Made by a program: the position numbers and the translations under genes. The notes below the pieces were generated by a model. The model made no database searches. It saw only the letters and a list, made by a program, of their open reading frames with translations, and had not been told where the DNA came from. From Bacteroidetes bacterium UBA2475 (lineage in GTDB: Bacteria; Bacteroidota; Bacteroidia; B-17B0; Aurantibacillaceae), in NCBI GenBank assembly GCA_002342065.1, contig DDPF01000011.1, forward strand, positions 1 through 64,000: a DNA stretch of 64,000 nt, read 5' to 3'. Of the stretch, positions 36,225 to 45,711 are shown piece after piece. The first letter of the stretch is position 1; each line of letters starts with the position of its first letter.

Positions 36225-37288
36225 TAATGAAGAATTTTAAAAACCAACTCCTTTAAAAGCTCACCATTTTCAATACTTGGGTTATCTACACCTTTCGCTT
36301 TTAGATCACATTCTTTTAAGTAGGCAAAAATATTCTTTAGCTTTCCTGTGTTATAATTTAAAGCCGCTTTTGCATACCCATCAACAAAATAAGGATTAAC
36401 ACCTAATGCACCTGCTGCTGCAAATTTACTTTTGTCGGGTAAAAAATGATATTTTAAAATTTTACTGAAATACCCGTACAAAGAACTTAACACCATCACA
36501 GCAGGATGTTCTTTTTCGTTGAATGCAAAATAATTAATTATTTGGTTAGCTTTTAAAACATCTTTCTTCGCCAAAGCATCTTGCAATTCAAAAACATTAA
36601 AATCTTTACTAATGCCGATGTTATCCTGAACAAGATCGGCAGTTATTTCTTTTCCTTTTGGTAAAGAAATTACAAGTTTATTTATTTCGTTAGTTATTTT
36701 GCTCAGGTCGTTCCCTAAAAATTCTGAAAGTAAAAAACTGGCTTTTGGCGCAATGCTATAACCACTATCCTTTACATAATTGTTTATCCATTCGGGTACC
36801 TGGTTATCGTATAATTTGTTTGACTCAAAATAAACTGCGTGTTTTTGAAGTGCCTTTGCCATCGCACTTCGCTTATCAATTGTTTTGTATTTAAAACAAA
36901 AAACTAAAATTGTAGTTGGTTGTGGATTGACAATATAATTTACAAATTGCTGAACAGCGCTGTTAGGATTATTTTTTGCAACCGCTGGACTATCATCGCC
37001 ACCGGCACTTTTATTTAGCTCCTTTATGTTCTGTGCTTCCTTTACAATTACCACCTGGTATTCGCTCATCATGGGAAATTGTTTTGCAAGTCCGAGGATG
37101 CTTACAAAATCTATATCCTTACCGTAAACAATATTCTGGTTAAATTCTCTGTCGGCTTCATCCAAAACATTGTTCTCAATATAATCGCTTATCTGATCAA
37201 TGTAATAGGCCTCTTCGCCTGATAAAAAATAAATGGGTTTATAAATGCGGCGCTTAAGGTCGAGTAGTATTTGATTTGCTTCTTTCAA
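36224..37288 (-). CDS. holA: DNA polymerase III subunit delta
   Basis: A 354-residue protein with the HolA layout: N-terminal IYFLSGEEAYYIDQISDYI, an inactive AAA-type domain with ILVFCFKYKTIDKR, the three-helix C-terminal domain with FNVFELQDALAKKD and the final ENGELLKELVFKIL. It is the clamp-loader subunit that opens the beta clamp during replication. Identification rests on domain pattern and length, as the family is diverged. The next gene (histidine kinase) is 19 bp upstream on the same strand. Confidence 0.88.
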   Translation of the reverse strand: MKEANQILLDLKRRIYKPIYFLSGEEAYYIDQISDYIENNVLDEADREFNQNIVYGKDIDFVSILGLAKQFPMMSEYQVVIVKEAQNIKELNKSAGGDDSPAVAKNNPNSAVQQFVNYIVNPQPTTILVFCFKYKTIDKRSAMAKALQKHAVYFESNKLYDNQVPEWINNYVKDSGYSIAPKASFLLSEFLGNDLSKITNEINKLVISLPKGKEITADLVQDNIGISKDFNVFELQDALAKKDVLKANQIINYFAFNEKEHPAVMVLSSLYGYFSKILKYHFLPDKSKFAAAGALGVNPYFVDGYAKAALNYNTGKLKNIFAYLKECDLKAKGVDNPSIENGELLKELVFKILH

Positions 37289-37307
37289 GTTCGTAGTTCT
37301 TTAAATT

Positions 37308-39275
37308 CTAAAATTTCATTTCAATTATAAATGTTGTACCGTTTGTTTTTTCGATCTTTAAATTGGCGTCCAATTGTTCTGCTAAAATATGGATCAATTC
37401 CATACCCATTGATTTTTGGTTTAAATTTTCGAAGTTCTTTGGTAAACCTTTGCCATTATCGCTAATGGTTAAAATACAACCGGTATTTGTATCGTTAAGT
37501 GAAACAGAAACATGGCCTTTTGTGCCTGCTGAAAAAGCATGTTTGTAAGCATTTGTCAATATTTCGTTTATCATTAAACCCAAAGGCACGGCGGTATCAA
37601 TATTAATTTTTCGTTCGCGCGAAGCGATGGAAGTATTTAATTCTATATTGCTGGAAAAAATAGTAGCTTCTATCTGACCAACCAAATTCTCAACGTAATC
37701 TCCTAAACTAATTGTTGAAATGTTATCTTTTTGGTATAACATTTGGTGCGTTAACGAAATAGCATTGATCCTTTGTTGCGCATCTTTTAAAATAGTTTCT
37801 GTAGTCTCATCTTCTACTTTACCAAGTTGCAAACTTAACATGCTTGATATGATCTGTAAATTATTTTTTACACGATGGTGAATTTCTTTTATTAAAGCCT
37901 CTTTTTCTTTTAATGACTGTTCGATTAAATGATTCTGCGAACCGATCTGCTTATTCTTTAATGATAACTGCAACTCACGTTTTTTAGAATTACGATTATT
38001 TAATATCAGGAAAATAATTATTGTAGATAAAATAAAAATACCCGCTAACAAATAAGCTCTGAAAGTTCTTTGTTTTGCCTCTTCAAATTTATTTTGTTCT
38101 ATCAGCCTGTCTTTTTCGTTCAATTCAATTTCAGATTTTTCTATACTAATAGCAACGCCTTGATTATAAATCTTTCTTTCTTTTTCCATTAGCTGAAAGC
38201 TATCGTTTATATTAACATATTGCTGGTAACACTCGTTCGACTTGTAAAAGTCTTTAACTGAATTATAATAACTGGCGCAGGTAAGCAATAGTCGTAATTT
38301 TGGCGCAATACCTTTTACTTTTTCATTTAAAAGATTTTGAGCAGAATCTAAATAACTTTTTGCGAGTTGTTTCTGTTTTAAATTAACATAACATTTTGTA
38401 AGCAGGTTATAACTATTAAAAGCACTTTCATAATTCTGAACTTTTAAACTGTAATACACATCTACCTTTAAAAGAGGAATGGCCGCTGTTACATCGCCTT
38501 CATTAAAATAACTCAGCGCCAGGTTACCATCTATCAAAGCCAGGAAAAATTTATAGAATGTTTCCCTATCTTTACTTACCTTTTTTTGAAGCAATAAATT
38601 TTTTGCTTTTAGAAAATAAAATTGCGCACTATCCGATCTTTTTCTTGCATTATAAAATACACCTATGTCGTTGTATAGATTGGCATATCCGTCCGTATCG
38701 TTCTTTGCTATATACTTTTTTCCTTCTATCCGTCGCTCATTAATTGCCTGGTCGGTTAAACCAAGCATATTATATAAAGTGCTTTTTTGATGGCCATAAT
38801 CAATATTAATCGTGTCGCTTTTCCTATCCCACTTCATCTCCATTAAATGATGGATCTCAAAGGCTTTATTAATATCGCGTATCTTTACAAATGCGTTTTT
38901 AAGCATCGAATAACACTTTAAAGAATCATTTACGTTTGAAGCATGATTGCGTAAACTATTCTCTAAAATAAAAATAGCTTTGGTATAGTTTTGATTGTAC
39001 AATTCAATATCCGCTTCTATTTTATCCAATAAAAATTTCGCTTCTTTACTTTGCGAGCGCAAATACACTAATCGTTTTACATTTTCTAACGTATCTTTTA
39101 TCTGGGGATAGATATCTTTTATTTCAGAAAAAGGAACAGAAGAAACCAATCGTACTTTATTTTTAAGATCGGCCTTATTGAATTTTTCTAAAAATAATTT
39201 AGGATCTGTTTCTGCCTTAAAAAATAAAGGCAAAAAAAGTACAGCAAAATAAATATGTCTTAAATTTATTTTCAA
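37308..39275 (-). CDS. TPR-containing sensor histidine kinase (HisKA_2 type)
   Basis: A 655-residue protein. A signal peptide or anchor (residues 1-22) is followed by a helical region with TPR-like repeats to about residue 390. One membrane segment follows at about 408-430 (AYLLAGIFILSTIIIFLIL), then a coiled coil. The dimerisation motif EIHHRVKNNLQIISSML places the phospho-acceptor at H466. The HATPase domain has INEILTNAYKHAF (N box) and ISDNGKGLP. This is the two-component, HWE/HisKA_2-like architecture common in Bacteroidota with periplasmic TPR input. No response regulator is adjacent, so it is an orphan. Confidence 0.9.
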   Translation of the reverse strand: MKINLRHIYFAVLFLPLFFKAETDPKLFLEKFNKADLKNKVRLVSSVPFSEIKDIYPQIKDTLENVKRLVYLRSQSKEAKFLLDKIEADIELYNQNYTKAIFILENSLRNHASNVNDSLKCYSMLKNAFVKIRDINKAFEIHHLMEMKWDRKSDTINIDYGHQKSTLYNMLGLTDQAINERRIEGKKYIAKNDTDGYANLYNDIGVFYNARKRSDSAQFYFLKAKNLLLQKKVSKDRETFYKFFLALIDGNLALSYFNEGDVTAAIPLLKVDVYYSLKVQNYESAFNSYNLLTKCYVNLKQKQLAKSYLDSAQNLLNEKVKGIAPKLRLLLTCASYYNSVKDFYKSNECYQQYVNINDSFQLMEKERKIYNQGVAISIEKSEIELNEKDRLIEQNKFEEAKQRTFRAYLLAGIFILSTIIIFLILNNRNSKKRELQLSLKNKQIGSQNHLIEQSLKEKEALIKEIHHRVKNNLQIISSMLSLQLGKVEDETTETILKDAQQRINAISLTHQMLYQKDNISTISLGDYVENLVGQIEATIFSSNIELNTSIASRERKINIDTAVPLGLMINEILTNAYKHAFSAGTKGHVSVSLNDTNTGCILTISDNGKGLPKNFENLNQKSMGMELIHILAEQLDANLKIEKTNGTTFIIEMKF

Positions 39276-39283
39276 ATGTAATA

Positions 39284-40825
39284 TTATCCAGCCCAGCCAT
39301 CGCGGTCTAAACTTCTGTACTGAATAGCCTCTGCAATATGATTAGTTTCTATATTCTTTGAATTATCAAGATCGGCAATTGTGCGCGCTACTTTTAAGAT
39401 CCTGTCGTAAGCCCTTGCACTTAAACCTAAACGCTCCATTGCATTTTTTAAAAGTGCGTTTCCTGCTTCTGTTAACTCGCAATAGGTTTTTAAGTCTTTA
39501 GTACGCATTTGTGCATTGCAATGCACATTTTCATCTTCTGTAAATCTTTCACTTTGTATCAATCTTGCTTGTATAACGCGATCACGAATAGCTTTACTTG
39601 ATTCTGTATTACTTTGTTTACTTAGTTCGCTAAATGGTACGGGTGTTACTTCGATATGAAGATCTATTCTATCTAACAAAGGGCCACTTATTTTGTTTAA
39701 ATATTTTTGAACTATGCCCGGAGCACAAACACATTCTTTTTCAGGATGATTGTAATAACCGCATGGGCAAGGGTTCATGCTTGCAATTAACATAAAGCTG
39801 GCAGGATAATCGACGCTGAATTTTGCACGACTGATATTTACAACTCTATCTTCTAACGGTTGGCGCATTACCTCAAGCACTGTTCTTTTAAATTCTGGTA
39901 ATTCATCTAAAAATAAAACACCGTTGTGCGCTAAACTAATTTCGCCGGGTTGCGGATTATTTCCTCCGCCAACTAAAGCCACATCTGAAATAGTATGGTG
40001 AGGGCTCCTGAAGGGACGTTGTGTTACAAGACCTTTTCCACCTTTACCTGTTTTGCCTGCAACACTGTGGATCTTTGTGGTTTCTAAAGCTTCTTGTACT
40101 GTAAGCGGCGGCAAAATGCTTGGTAAGCGTTTGCTTAACATGGTTTTACCGGCGCCCGGCGGACCAATTAAAATTGCGTTGTGACCACCGGAAGCAGCGA
40201 TTTCAAGCGCACGTTTAATATTTTCCTGTCCTTTAACATCCGAAAAATCGAATTCAATATTCTCTAGTTGATTTAAAAAAGCTGTGTTAAGGTCTATTTT
40301 TGCTTTAGGCAAAGCCTCGCCATTATTAAAAAATTCTATAACCTGTTTAATGTTGTTTGCATACAAAACCTCCAGTCCATCAACAACAGAGGCTTCTGCG
40401 GCGTTAATTTCGGGAAGGATGATGCCTTTAAAACCTTCCTTTTTTGCCTGTATAGCAATTGGTAAAGCTCCTCTTATTGGTCTTATTTCACCGTCCAGTG
40501 CCAGTTCTCCCATTATCACATAATCTGTAATTATATCCGAAATGATCTGTTCACTAGAAGCAAGTATTCCAACCGCAATGGTTAGATCGTAGGCAGAGCC
40601 TTCCTTGCGGATATCCGCAGGTGCCATATTAACTGTAATTTGTTTGCCCGGAATTTTGCAGCCATTCTGTTTTAATGCTGTATGTATGCGGTGATGACTC
40701 TCTTTTACCGCGCTATCAGGCAATCCCACCAAATAAAAATTGATCCCTGTTCCCATACTAACCTCAACTGTAACTTTGGTAGCGCTTATGCCTTGCACCG
40801 CATACCCAAATGTTTTCACCAACAT
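39284..40825 (-). CDS. YifB/ComM family AAA ATPase (Mg-chelatase-like)
   Basis: A 513-residue protein. Residues 1 to about 170 are the ChlI-like N-terminal domain ([26 protein letters not shown]); the AAA core has Walker [11 protein letters not shown] and Walker [10 protein letters not shown]. The C-terminal Mg-chelatase domain has [15 protein letters not shown], a four-Cys cluster typical of the family, then [11 protein letters not shown]. ComM-type hexameric helicases promote branch migration in natural transformation; in Bacteroidota the role is inferred. It is on the minus strand 8 bp upstream of the histidine kinase gene. Confidence 0.93.
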   Translation of the reverse strand: MLVKTFGYAVQGISATKVTVEVSMGTGINFYLVGLPDSAVKESHHRIHTALKQNGCKIPGKQITVNMAPADIRKEGSAYDLTIAVGILASSEQIISDIITDYVIMGELALDGEIRPIRGALPIAIQAKKEGFKGIILPEINAAEASVVDGLEVLYANNIKQVIEFFNNGEALPKAKIDLNTAFLNQLENIEFDFSDVKGQENIKRALEIAASGGHNAILIGPPGAGKTMLSKRLPSILPPLTVQEALETTKIHSVAGKTGKGGKGLVTQRPFRSPHHTISDVALVGGGNNPQPGEISLAHNGVLFLDELPEFKRTVLEVMRQPLEDRVVNISRAKFSVDYPASFMLIASMNPCPCGYYNHPEKECVCAPGIVQKYLNKISGPLLDRIDLHIEVTPVPFSELSKQSNTESSKAIRDRVIQARLIQSERFTEDENVHCNAQMRTKDLKTYCELTEAGNALLKNAMERLGLSARAYDRILKVARTIADLDNSKNIETNHIAEAIQYRSLDRDGWAG

Positions 40826-40860
40826 ATATGCAAGTTAACCAATTTATCCAATATTTAATT

Positions 40861-40890
40861 TTTGAGTTTTTAATTTTTTTTGTAGGTTTG
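40861..40890 (+). promoter_or_regulatory. Canonical Bacteroidota promoter (TTTG-N18-TAGGTTTG)
   Basis: TTTG at 40861-40864 is followed, after 18 bp, by TAGGTTTG at 40883-40890. This fits the primary sigma consensus TTTG-N17-23-TAnnTTTG. The ATG of the small secreted protein is 20 bp downstream. It is the clearest two-box promoter seen in the window. Confidence 0.65.
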
Positions 40891-40909
40891 ATTAAATATT
40901 ATCCTAAAA

Positions 40910-41344
40910 ATGAAAAATTTACTACTTGCTACATCGCTTTTTTTTACATTAACTTCTTTTTCGCAAGACAAAACCATAGAGCTAAACTGCTACAATAAAT
41001 GGGCCGCAAAGTTTGAGGACAGGGGCGCAGACGATGTTAAAGATGGTGTTTACGAAGATGTTATCATCACTAACCGCCAGGGAGCAAAGGCTGTATGTAA
41101 TAACGGAAAAGCAGAGGTTATAAAGGGAAAACTGACAAAATTCTACATTTTATTAAGTGATGGTACTTATGAAGAAGTAAAAAGGACCTGGAAAAATGCT
41201 TCAAATGAAAACGTTACGGTAATAAATGGTATGAGCAAAAGTATGATCTCTGTGCATAATGAGCTTATTAACGTTTTGTGGCCAAGTAAAATAAAGCCTA
41301 AAAAAGCAAAACCAACTACTGCACCTGATCCAACCGACGACTAA
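40910..41344 (+). CDS. Small secreted protein, unknown function
   Basis: A 144-residue protein with a signal peptide (residues 1-19, SFSQD). The mature part is compact, with two Cys residues (positions near 26 and 63), repeated short strands and a Lys/Pro/Thr-rich tail (KPKKAKPTTAPDPTDD). I do not recognise the family. A good promoter precedes it and an intergenic repeat follows. Confidence 0.6.
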   Translation: MKNLLLATSLFFTLTSFSQDKTIELNCYNKWAAKFEDRGADDVKDGVYEDVIITNRQGAKAVCNNGKAEVIKGKLTKFYILLSDGTYEEVKRTWKNASNENVTVINGMSKSMISVHNELINVLWPSKIKPKKAKPTTAPDPTDD

Positions 41345-41364
41345 GATCGAACGGAAAACAGAAG

Positions 41365-41427
41365 AGGGAAAATGGAAAATGTATTGGATCTCTCCATTTT
41401 ACATCTTCCATATTACATTTTACATCA
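41365..41427. repeat. Intergenic GGAAAATGGA-type inverted repeat, copy 1
   Basis: Perfect stem AAAATGGA / TCCATTTT around a 16-bp centre, plus CATCTTCC and TTTTACATC words shared with the element at 60930-60990. It lies between a small secreted protein gene and hemA on the same strand, so it could be an attenuating hairpin or terminator. Confidence 0.5.
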
Positions 41428-41468
41428 TAAAATGACAGTTTTATGACAAATTAAAGCCAATTATATAC

Positions 41469-41476
41469 CATCTTTG
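41469..41476 (+). promoter_or_regulatory. Near-consensus -7 box (CATCTTTG) 9 bp before hemA
   Basis: CATCTTTG differs from TAnnTTTG only at the first base. It ends 8 bp before the TTG start of hemA, so a transcript from it would have a leader of only a few bases. The same layout is seen for hemC. No clear -33 box. Confidence 0.35.
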
Positions 41477-41484
41477 CGGTATAA

Positions 41485-42714
41485 TTGGATTCCTTTAAAA
41501 TAATAGCTTTTACTCACAAAAATTTGCCGTTCGATCTGATCGGTAAATTACATTTGAACCAGGAGGAACAAACCACCGTTTTAGGGGCCGTAAAGTTAAA
41601 TTTTGGCTTTGATGAGTTTTTGTTCTTAAGTACCTGCAACAGGGTTGAGCTTTTTATTACTACCCAGCAAGAATTAAACAAGGTTTTTATTAAAGAATTG
41701 GTGCTGTTCTTAAACAGTCGTTTAAATAATGTTGAAGCAAATGAATTATCAGAGAACGCCGAGTGTTATTTAGGCGATGATGCTGTTGAACACATTTTAA
41801 AAGTTGCTTCTTCTTTAGATTCGATGGTAGTTGGCGAACGCGAAATTATTACGCAGGTTAGAAAAGCGTATGATTTTTGTAACATGTTAGGATTGACGGG
41901 AGATTTTATTCGTTTGTTAACCAAACAAACCATTGAAACAGCAAAAGATATTTATACCAATACAGATATTGCAAAGAACCCGGTTTCGGTAGCATCACTT
42001 GCTTACAGACAATTAAGGGATTTAGGCATTAAGAACGACGCTCGTATTATATTTGTAGGTAGCGGCGAAACAAATACGGTGCTTGCCAGTTATTTACAAA
42101 AGCACAAGTTCGCTAATTTTACTGTTTTTAACCGCTCATTGGCTAATGGCGAAAAACTGGCTGCTATTTTAAAAGGCAAGGCTTTTGAATTCTCTAAATT
42201 AAACGATTTTAAAGAAGGCTTTGATGTGTTGATAGTTTGTACGTCAAGCAGCGAACCGTTAATCACCAAAGCTATTTTTGATAAACTGAACGGAAAAGAA
42301 ACATCCAAAAAAGTAATTATCGATCTTGCTATACCGGCTAATGTAGAAGAAGTTGTTGCTAAAGATAAATTAGTGCGCTACATTGATATTAATTCTTTAA
42401 AATCACAAGCCGAAGCCAATTTAGAATTACGCAAGAGCGAAATTGATAAATGCGAACAGATCATTAAAAATAAAACGGAGCAGTTCAAGTGGTTACATAA
42501 GGAGCGCAGAATTGAATTGGCTTTTGGTGAAGTACCTAAACAGGTTAAAGCCATTAAAGATCTTGCGGTGAACGAAGTATTTGCCAAAGAAATTAATTTG
42601 TTAGATAACCAAAGCAAAGAAGTTTTAGAAAAAGTACTTTGTTACGTTGAAAAAAAATACAACGCCGTTGCTATTAAAACAGCCAAAGAATTGTTGTTGA
42701 ATTCGAAGAATTAA
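41485..42714 (+). CDS. hemA: Glutamyl-tRNA reductase
   Basis: A 409-residue GluTR. The catalytic Cys is C51 in LSTCNRVELF; VVGEREIITQVRKAY and the NADPH-binding segment IIFVGSGETN follow, then the C-terminal helical domain. It reduces glutamyl-tRNA(Glu) to glutamate-1-semialdehyde, committing carbon to haem. The start is a TTG at 41485, chosen because the protein then begins at the family position (FKIIAFTHKN) and no ATG is available upstream. An intrinsic terminator follows. The expected hemC neighbour is 16.6 kb away. Confidence 0.95.
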   Translation: MDSFKIIAFTHKNLPFDLIGKLHLNQEEQTTVLGAVKLNFGFDEFLFLSTCNRVELFITTQQELNKVFIKELVLFLNSRLNNVEANELSENAECYLGDDAVEHILKVASSLDSMVVGEREIITQVRKAYDFCNMLGLTGDFIRLLTKQTIETAKDIYTNTDIAKNPVSVASLAYRQLRDLGIKNDARIIFVGSGETNTVLASYLQKHKFANFTVFNRSLANGEKLAAILKGKAFEFSKLNDFKEGFDVLIVCTSSSEPLITKAIFDKLNGKETSKKVIIDLAIPANVEEVVAKDKLVRYIDINSLKSQAEANLELRKSEIDKCEQIIKNKTEQFKWLHKERRIELAFGEVPKQVKAIKDLAVNEVFAKEINLLDNQSKEVLEKVLCYVEKKYNAVAIKTAKELLLNSKN

Positions 42715-42735
42715 AATCAATTTTTTTATTAGAAA

Positions 42736-42770
42736 CAAAAAAACTCTCGCTAAACGCAAGAGCTTTTTTG
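42736..42770. terminator. Intrinsic terminator between convergent genes
   Basis: CTCTCGC-TAAAC-GCAAGAG hairpin (one mismatch in the stem) flanked by an A-run upstream and TTTTTT downstream. It fits hemA on plus and, by symmetry of the flanks, the secreted gene on minus. Confidence 0.8.
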
Positions 42771-42792
42771 TTTATTTTAATATTAATGGTTT

Positions 42793-45624
42793 TTATTTAA
42801 TTATTAATACTTTTTTATTTATTGAACTATTCTTATCGAATATTTTAATAATCACAAAATTGTTACTTAAAATAAGATCGTTATAGTCAACCCTTACGTT
42901 CTCATTATTTCCTTCGAAAGCATTACTGTAAATTTGCTTACCTAACATATCATAGATCTCTACATTAAATTTATTTTCGAAATTATTATGAATTATAATG
43001 TGATTAGAAGATGGATTGGGATAAACATCTATATTTACATTTTCATTTTTAATTTTTTGCTGGACCGGACTTGTTTTTCTTATATTGGATGAGATAGAAC
43101 AACCAACATCTGTTAAACTAATATCACCAATATCTTTAATGCCTTGAAATGGCCATGGCGTGCAATTGCGGCACGGAGGTAGTTGGTTATATACTGCAGA
43201 AAAGCCTTTAGCTAATGAAGTCGCTTCGACCCGGCTAATTACGTTATTAACACCACCCCCAACAACAAACATAAAAGTACCGTCTGGTTTTGAATAAGTG
43301 GCATTCATTTCATCTCCGTTTGGATTAATTCCCCTTATATACCCACCGCCAATTGGCATGTTATTATTTGCATCGATTAATCTTCCAATAACAGTGTAGT
43401 CATAAGGCGCCCATGCTGGCTCAAATTGATAGGTAGATGTAAAGTTTGGTGTTGCTAAATTATTACAAGGATATAGACTTTGATTTAACCATGCTTTATT
43501 AAATTCAGCAGTTATCGGTTTTGCCCTGTTGCATAGTGAGTAAACACCTTCAAATGCTTCTATCGGCACGTTAGTTGCAGCATGCGCAACATCGTGAAAA
43601 ATCCACCAAGAATAGCCACTACCACCAGCACTCCTTGTTGCTGTTTGAGAAAATGCAGCATAGCTTTGCTGTTGTGCTTCTGTATTCCAACCAACATCGG
43701 TATTAGACAGGCAGCCGGAATTTGCATTGTCAATTGAATTATCAATTGCAGAAATCGTTGTTTCGCCAATTATCCATGGTGTTTTAATATTATCCTGGAC
43801 CCATTTAACCTGTGCTAAAAACCTGTCCTGATAATTATCAATATTTGATTCCCACGGCCAACCGTAAACATGAAAGGAATGAAAATCGACAGATAACAAA
43901 TTAGGATCCCAGGATTTTTGATCTAGTCTACCAAAAAGGCCCAATGTAATTAGATGATTTTTATCAGCGCTTCTCACCTGATCATACCAAAAAGCAGACA
44001 TGGAACAATTGTTAGCTTTTCCATTATCAATATTTCTACTCGCCGGCTCATTATCCAAGTCATAAGCTAAGATAGCCGGGTGATTTTTAAAATTGTATGC
44101 GAAATCAAACAAATAGTTACCATAATTTATATATGCCTGCCCATAGGTTGGATCAACATCCATTCTATGAGGATAACGATCGCCAACTAAAATGATCACT
44201 TTAAGTCCTTCTGCATCCGCCAGATCTAATATGTGTTTAATTTTACTAAAGAGTAACGTTTTAAACGCCGGATCATTGATGGGATCGTATATTTTATCGC
44301 AGTAGGATGAAGCTGATGAAGATAATATCGGTATTCGTGAGTTTGGCGGTCCGGTTTCATTATAAACTACGCTTGCGCCGCACAATCTAATTGTATTGCA
44401 ACCCAATAATTTAATTTTATGTAAATCTGAAATTAAATAGGCATCTGCGGTTGTTTGATTCGAACTTGGATTAATACCCCAATTATACGTGTCTTTACTT
44501 GGACTTACCCATAGATCTGTAACCGCGGCATTTGCATTGGCACAAAGGTTAACCGCTGTATTTAGGTTAACGAGATAATTCATTACTACTGGATAAAAAG
44601 GTTGTGTACCATTGTAAAAAGTTTTTCCTTTTAAATATATAGTTGATTGGCTTGTATTTACCGTGGTTTTAGTTGAGTAAACAAAATTGTTTGTACTCTC
44701 TCTATAAAAAATCTGATTGTTGGCAAAATAAATAGTTTGCGGTTTAGGTTTTGCGATTTTATTTATTTTTTTGTTAAACCAATCACAATTATCCCATAAT
44801 AGAGAATACATGTATCCATCTGCACCTACATAATATAATGTATTATGATCACATAATAATTTGGATCCTGTTATTGGAGCAACTACATGGCTTGCTACAC
44901 CATAATTCCATGAAGTAGTGTAGTAAATATTTCCAATAAAGCCGTTTGTAGTGGTGTAATAAATATTACTATTGTCTCCAAAAACCAAACCATCTCCGGT
45001 TGCCGCAGGTGAGGCTGTATTTAATTCGCCACTCACCCAACCCCATGCATATTTTGCTACACTGGAAACCCTGTTGCTGCTATTAACGTAAATTAGTTTA
45101 TTATCACCATAACAAATGCGGCAGTCGGTTTTTGAAACTGCTCCTGTAGATTCAAAGGCCCAAATTGTTCCATTAAAATAAACCTTATAAATGGTATTGT
45201 TTGTAGCAGTGTAATATATTGTACTGCCACCAGCCCATACCAATCCTTTGCCATTTACGGCAGGTGACGATGTGTTTAATTCAGCATTATTCCATTGATT
45301 ATTTCCCCAATAGAGTTGTCTTAAGCGATCATTCCCATCAACATAGAAAATTTTACTGTCTCCGTAAATAATTTCACTCGTTGCTTTGGGAACCATAGAA
45401 GCCCAAATAATACTTGGATTAGAATAATTCGCGGCGGTTGTTAAACACAAGTAAGAATATGAAGAACGATATATTAATTCATTTGCCGGACTCAAAAGTA
45501 TTCCATCGCCTGTGCAAGTTTCTGAATTGAGGTTTGGATCTGCCGTGAAATTAAAATAGTTATACTGTGCGTTAACGAACAATGTTAAACTAAATAACAA
45601 TAACAAAAACTGTATTCTTTTCAT
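42793..45624 (-). CDS. T9SS type A secreted protein with GH-A-like catalytic domain
   Basis: A 943-residue protein with a signal peptide (residues 1-19, VNAQ). Residues about 30-330 form a repeated beta-propeller-like region (units with YGDxKIFYV and NIYYTTTNG). From about residue 350 to 690 is a TIM-barrel domain like GH5/GH2: DLDNEPA with the putative acid/base E526, and WIIGETTIS with the putative nucleophile E621, 95 residues apart. A beta domain and a type A sorting tail (DVYPNPSSNH, EIYDMLGKQIY, VLIIK) end the protein. A cell-surface mannanase- or glucanase-like role is plausible but the substrate is unknown. It lies 87 bp after the next gene upstream. Confidence 0.85.
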   Translation of the reverse strand: MKRIQFLLLLFSLTLFVNAQYNYFNFTADPNLNSETCTGDGILLSPANELIYRSSYSYLCLTTAANYSNPSIIWASMVPKATSEIIYGDSKIFYVDGNDRLRQLYWGNNQWNNAELNTSSPAVNGKGLVWAGGSTIYYTATNNTIYKVYFNGTIWAFESTGAVSKTDCRICYGDNKLIYVNSSNRVSSVAKYAWGWVSGELNTASPAATGDGLVFGDNSNIYYTTTNGFIGNIYYTTSWNYGVASHVVAPITGSKLLCDHNTLYYVGADGYMYSLLWDNCDWFNKKINKIAKPKPQTIYFANNQIFYRESTNNFVYSTKTTVNTSQSTIYLKGKTFYNGTQPFYPVVMNYLVNLNTAVNLCANANAAVTDLWVSPSKDTYNWGINPSSNQTTADAYLISDLHKIKLLGCNTIRLCGASVVYNETGPPNSRIPILSSSASSYCDKIYDPINDPAFKTLLFSKIKHILDLADAEGLKVIILVGDRYPHRMDVDPTYGQAYINYGNYLFDFAYNFKNHPAILAYDLDNEPASRNIDNGKANNCSMSAFWYDQVRSADKNHLITLGLFGRLDQKSWDPNLLSVDFHSFHVYGWPWESNIDNYQDRFLAQVKWVQDNIKTPWIIGETTISAIDNSIDNANSGCLSNTDVGWNTEAQQQSYAAFSQTATRSAGGSGYSWWIFHDVAHAATNVPIEAFEGVYSLCNRAKPITAEFNKAWLNQSLYPCNNLATPNFTSTYQFEPAWAPYDYTVIGRLIDANNNMPIGGGYIRGINPNGDEMNATYSKPDGTFMFVVGGGVNNVISRVEATSLAKGFSAVYNQLPPCRNCTPWPFQGIKDIGDISLTDVGCSISSNIRKTSPVQQKIKNENVNIDVYPNPSSNHIIIHNNFENKFNVEIYDMLGKQIYSNAFEGNNENVRVDYNDLILSNNFVIIKIFDKNSSINKKVLIIK

Positions 45625-45711
45625 GTGTCTATAGATTTATTTATTTAAATTTTGGTTTTCAGTTATTCTAAAAAACATAATAACTGCATTTGCTAAAGAA
45701 TTTTTAGTGAA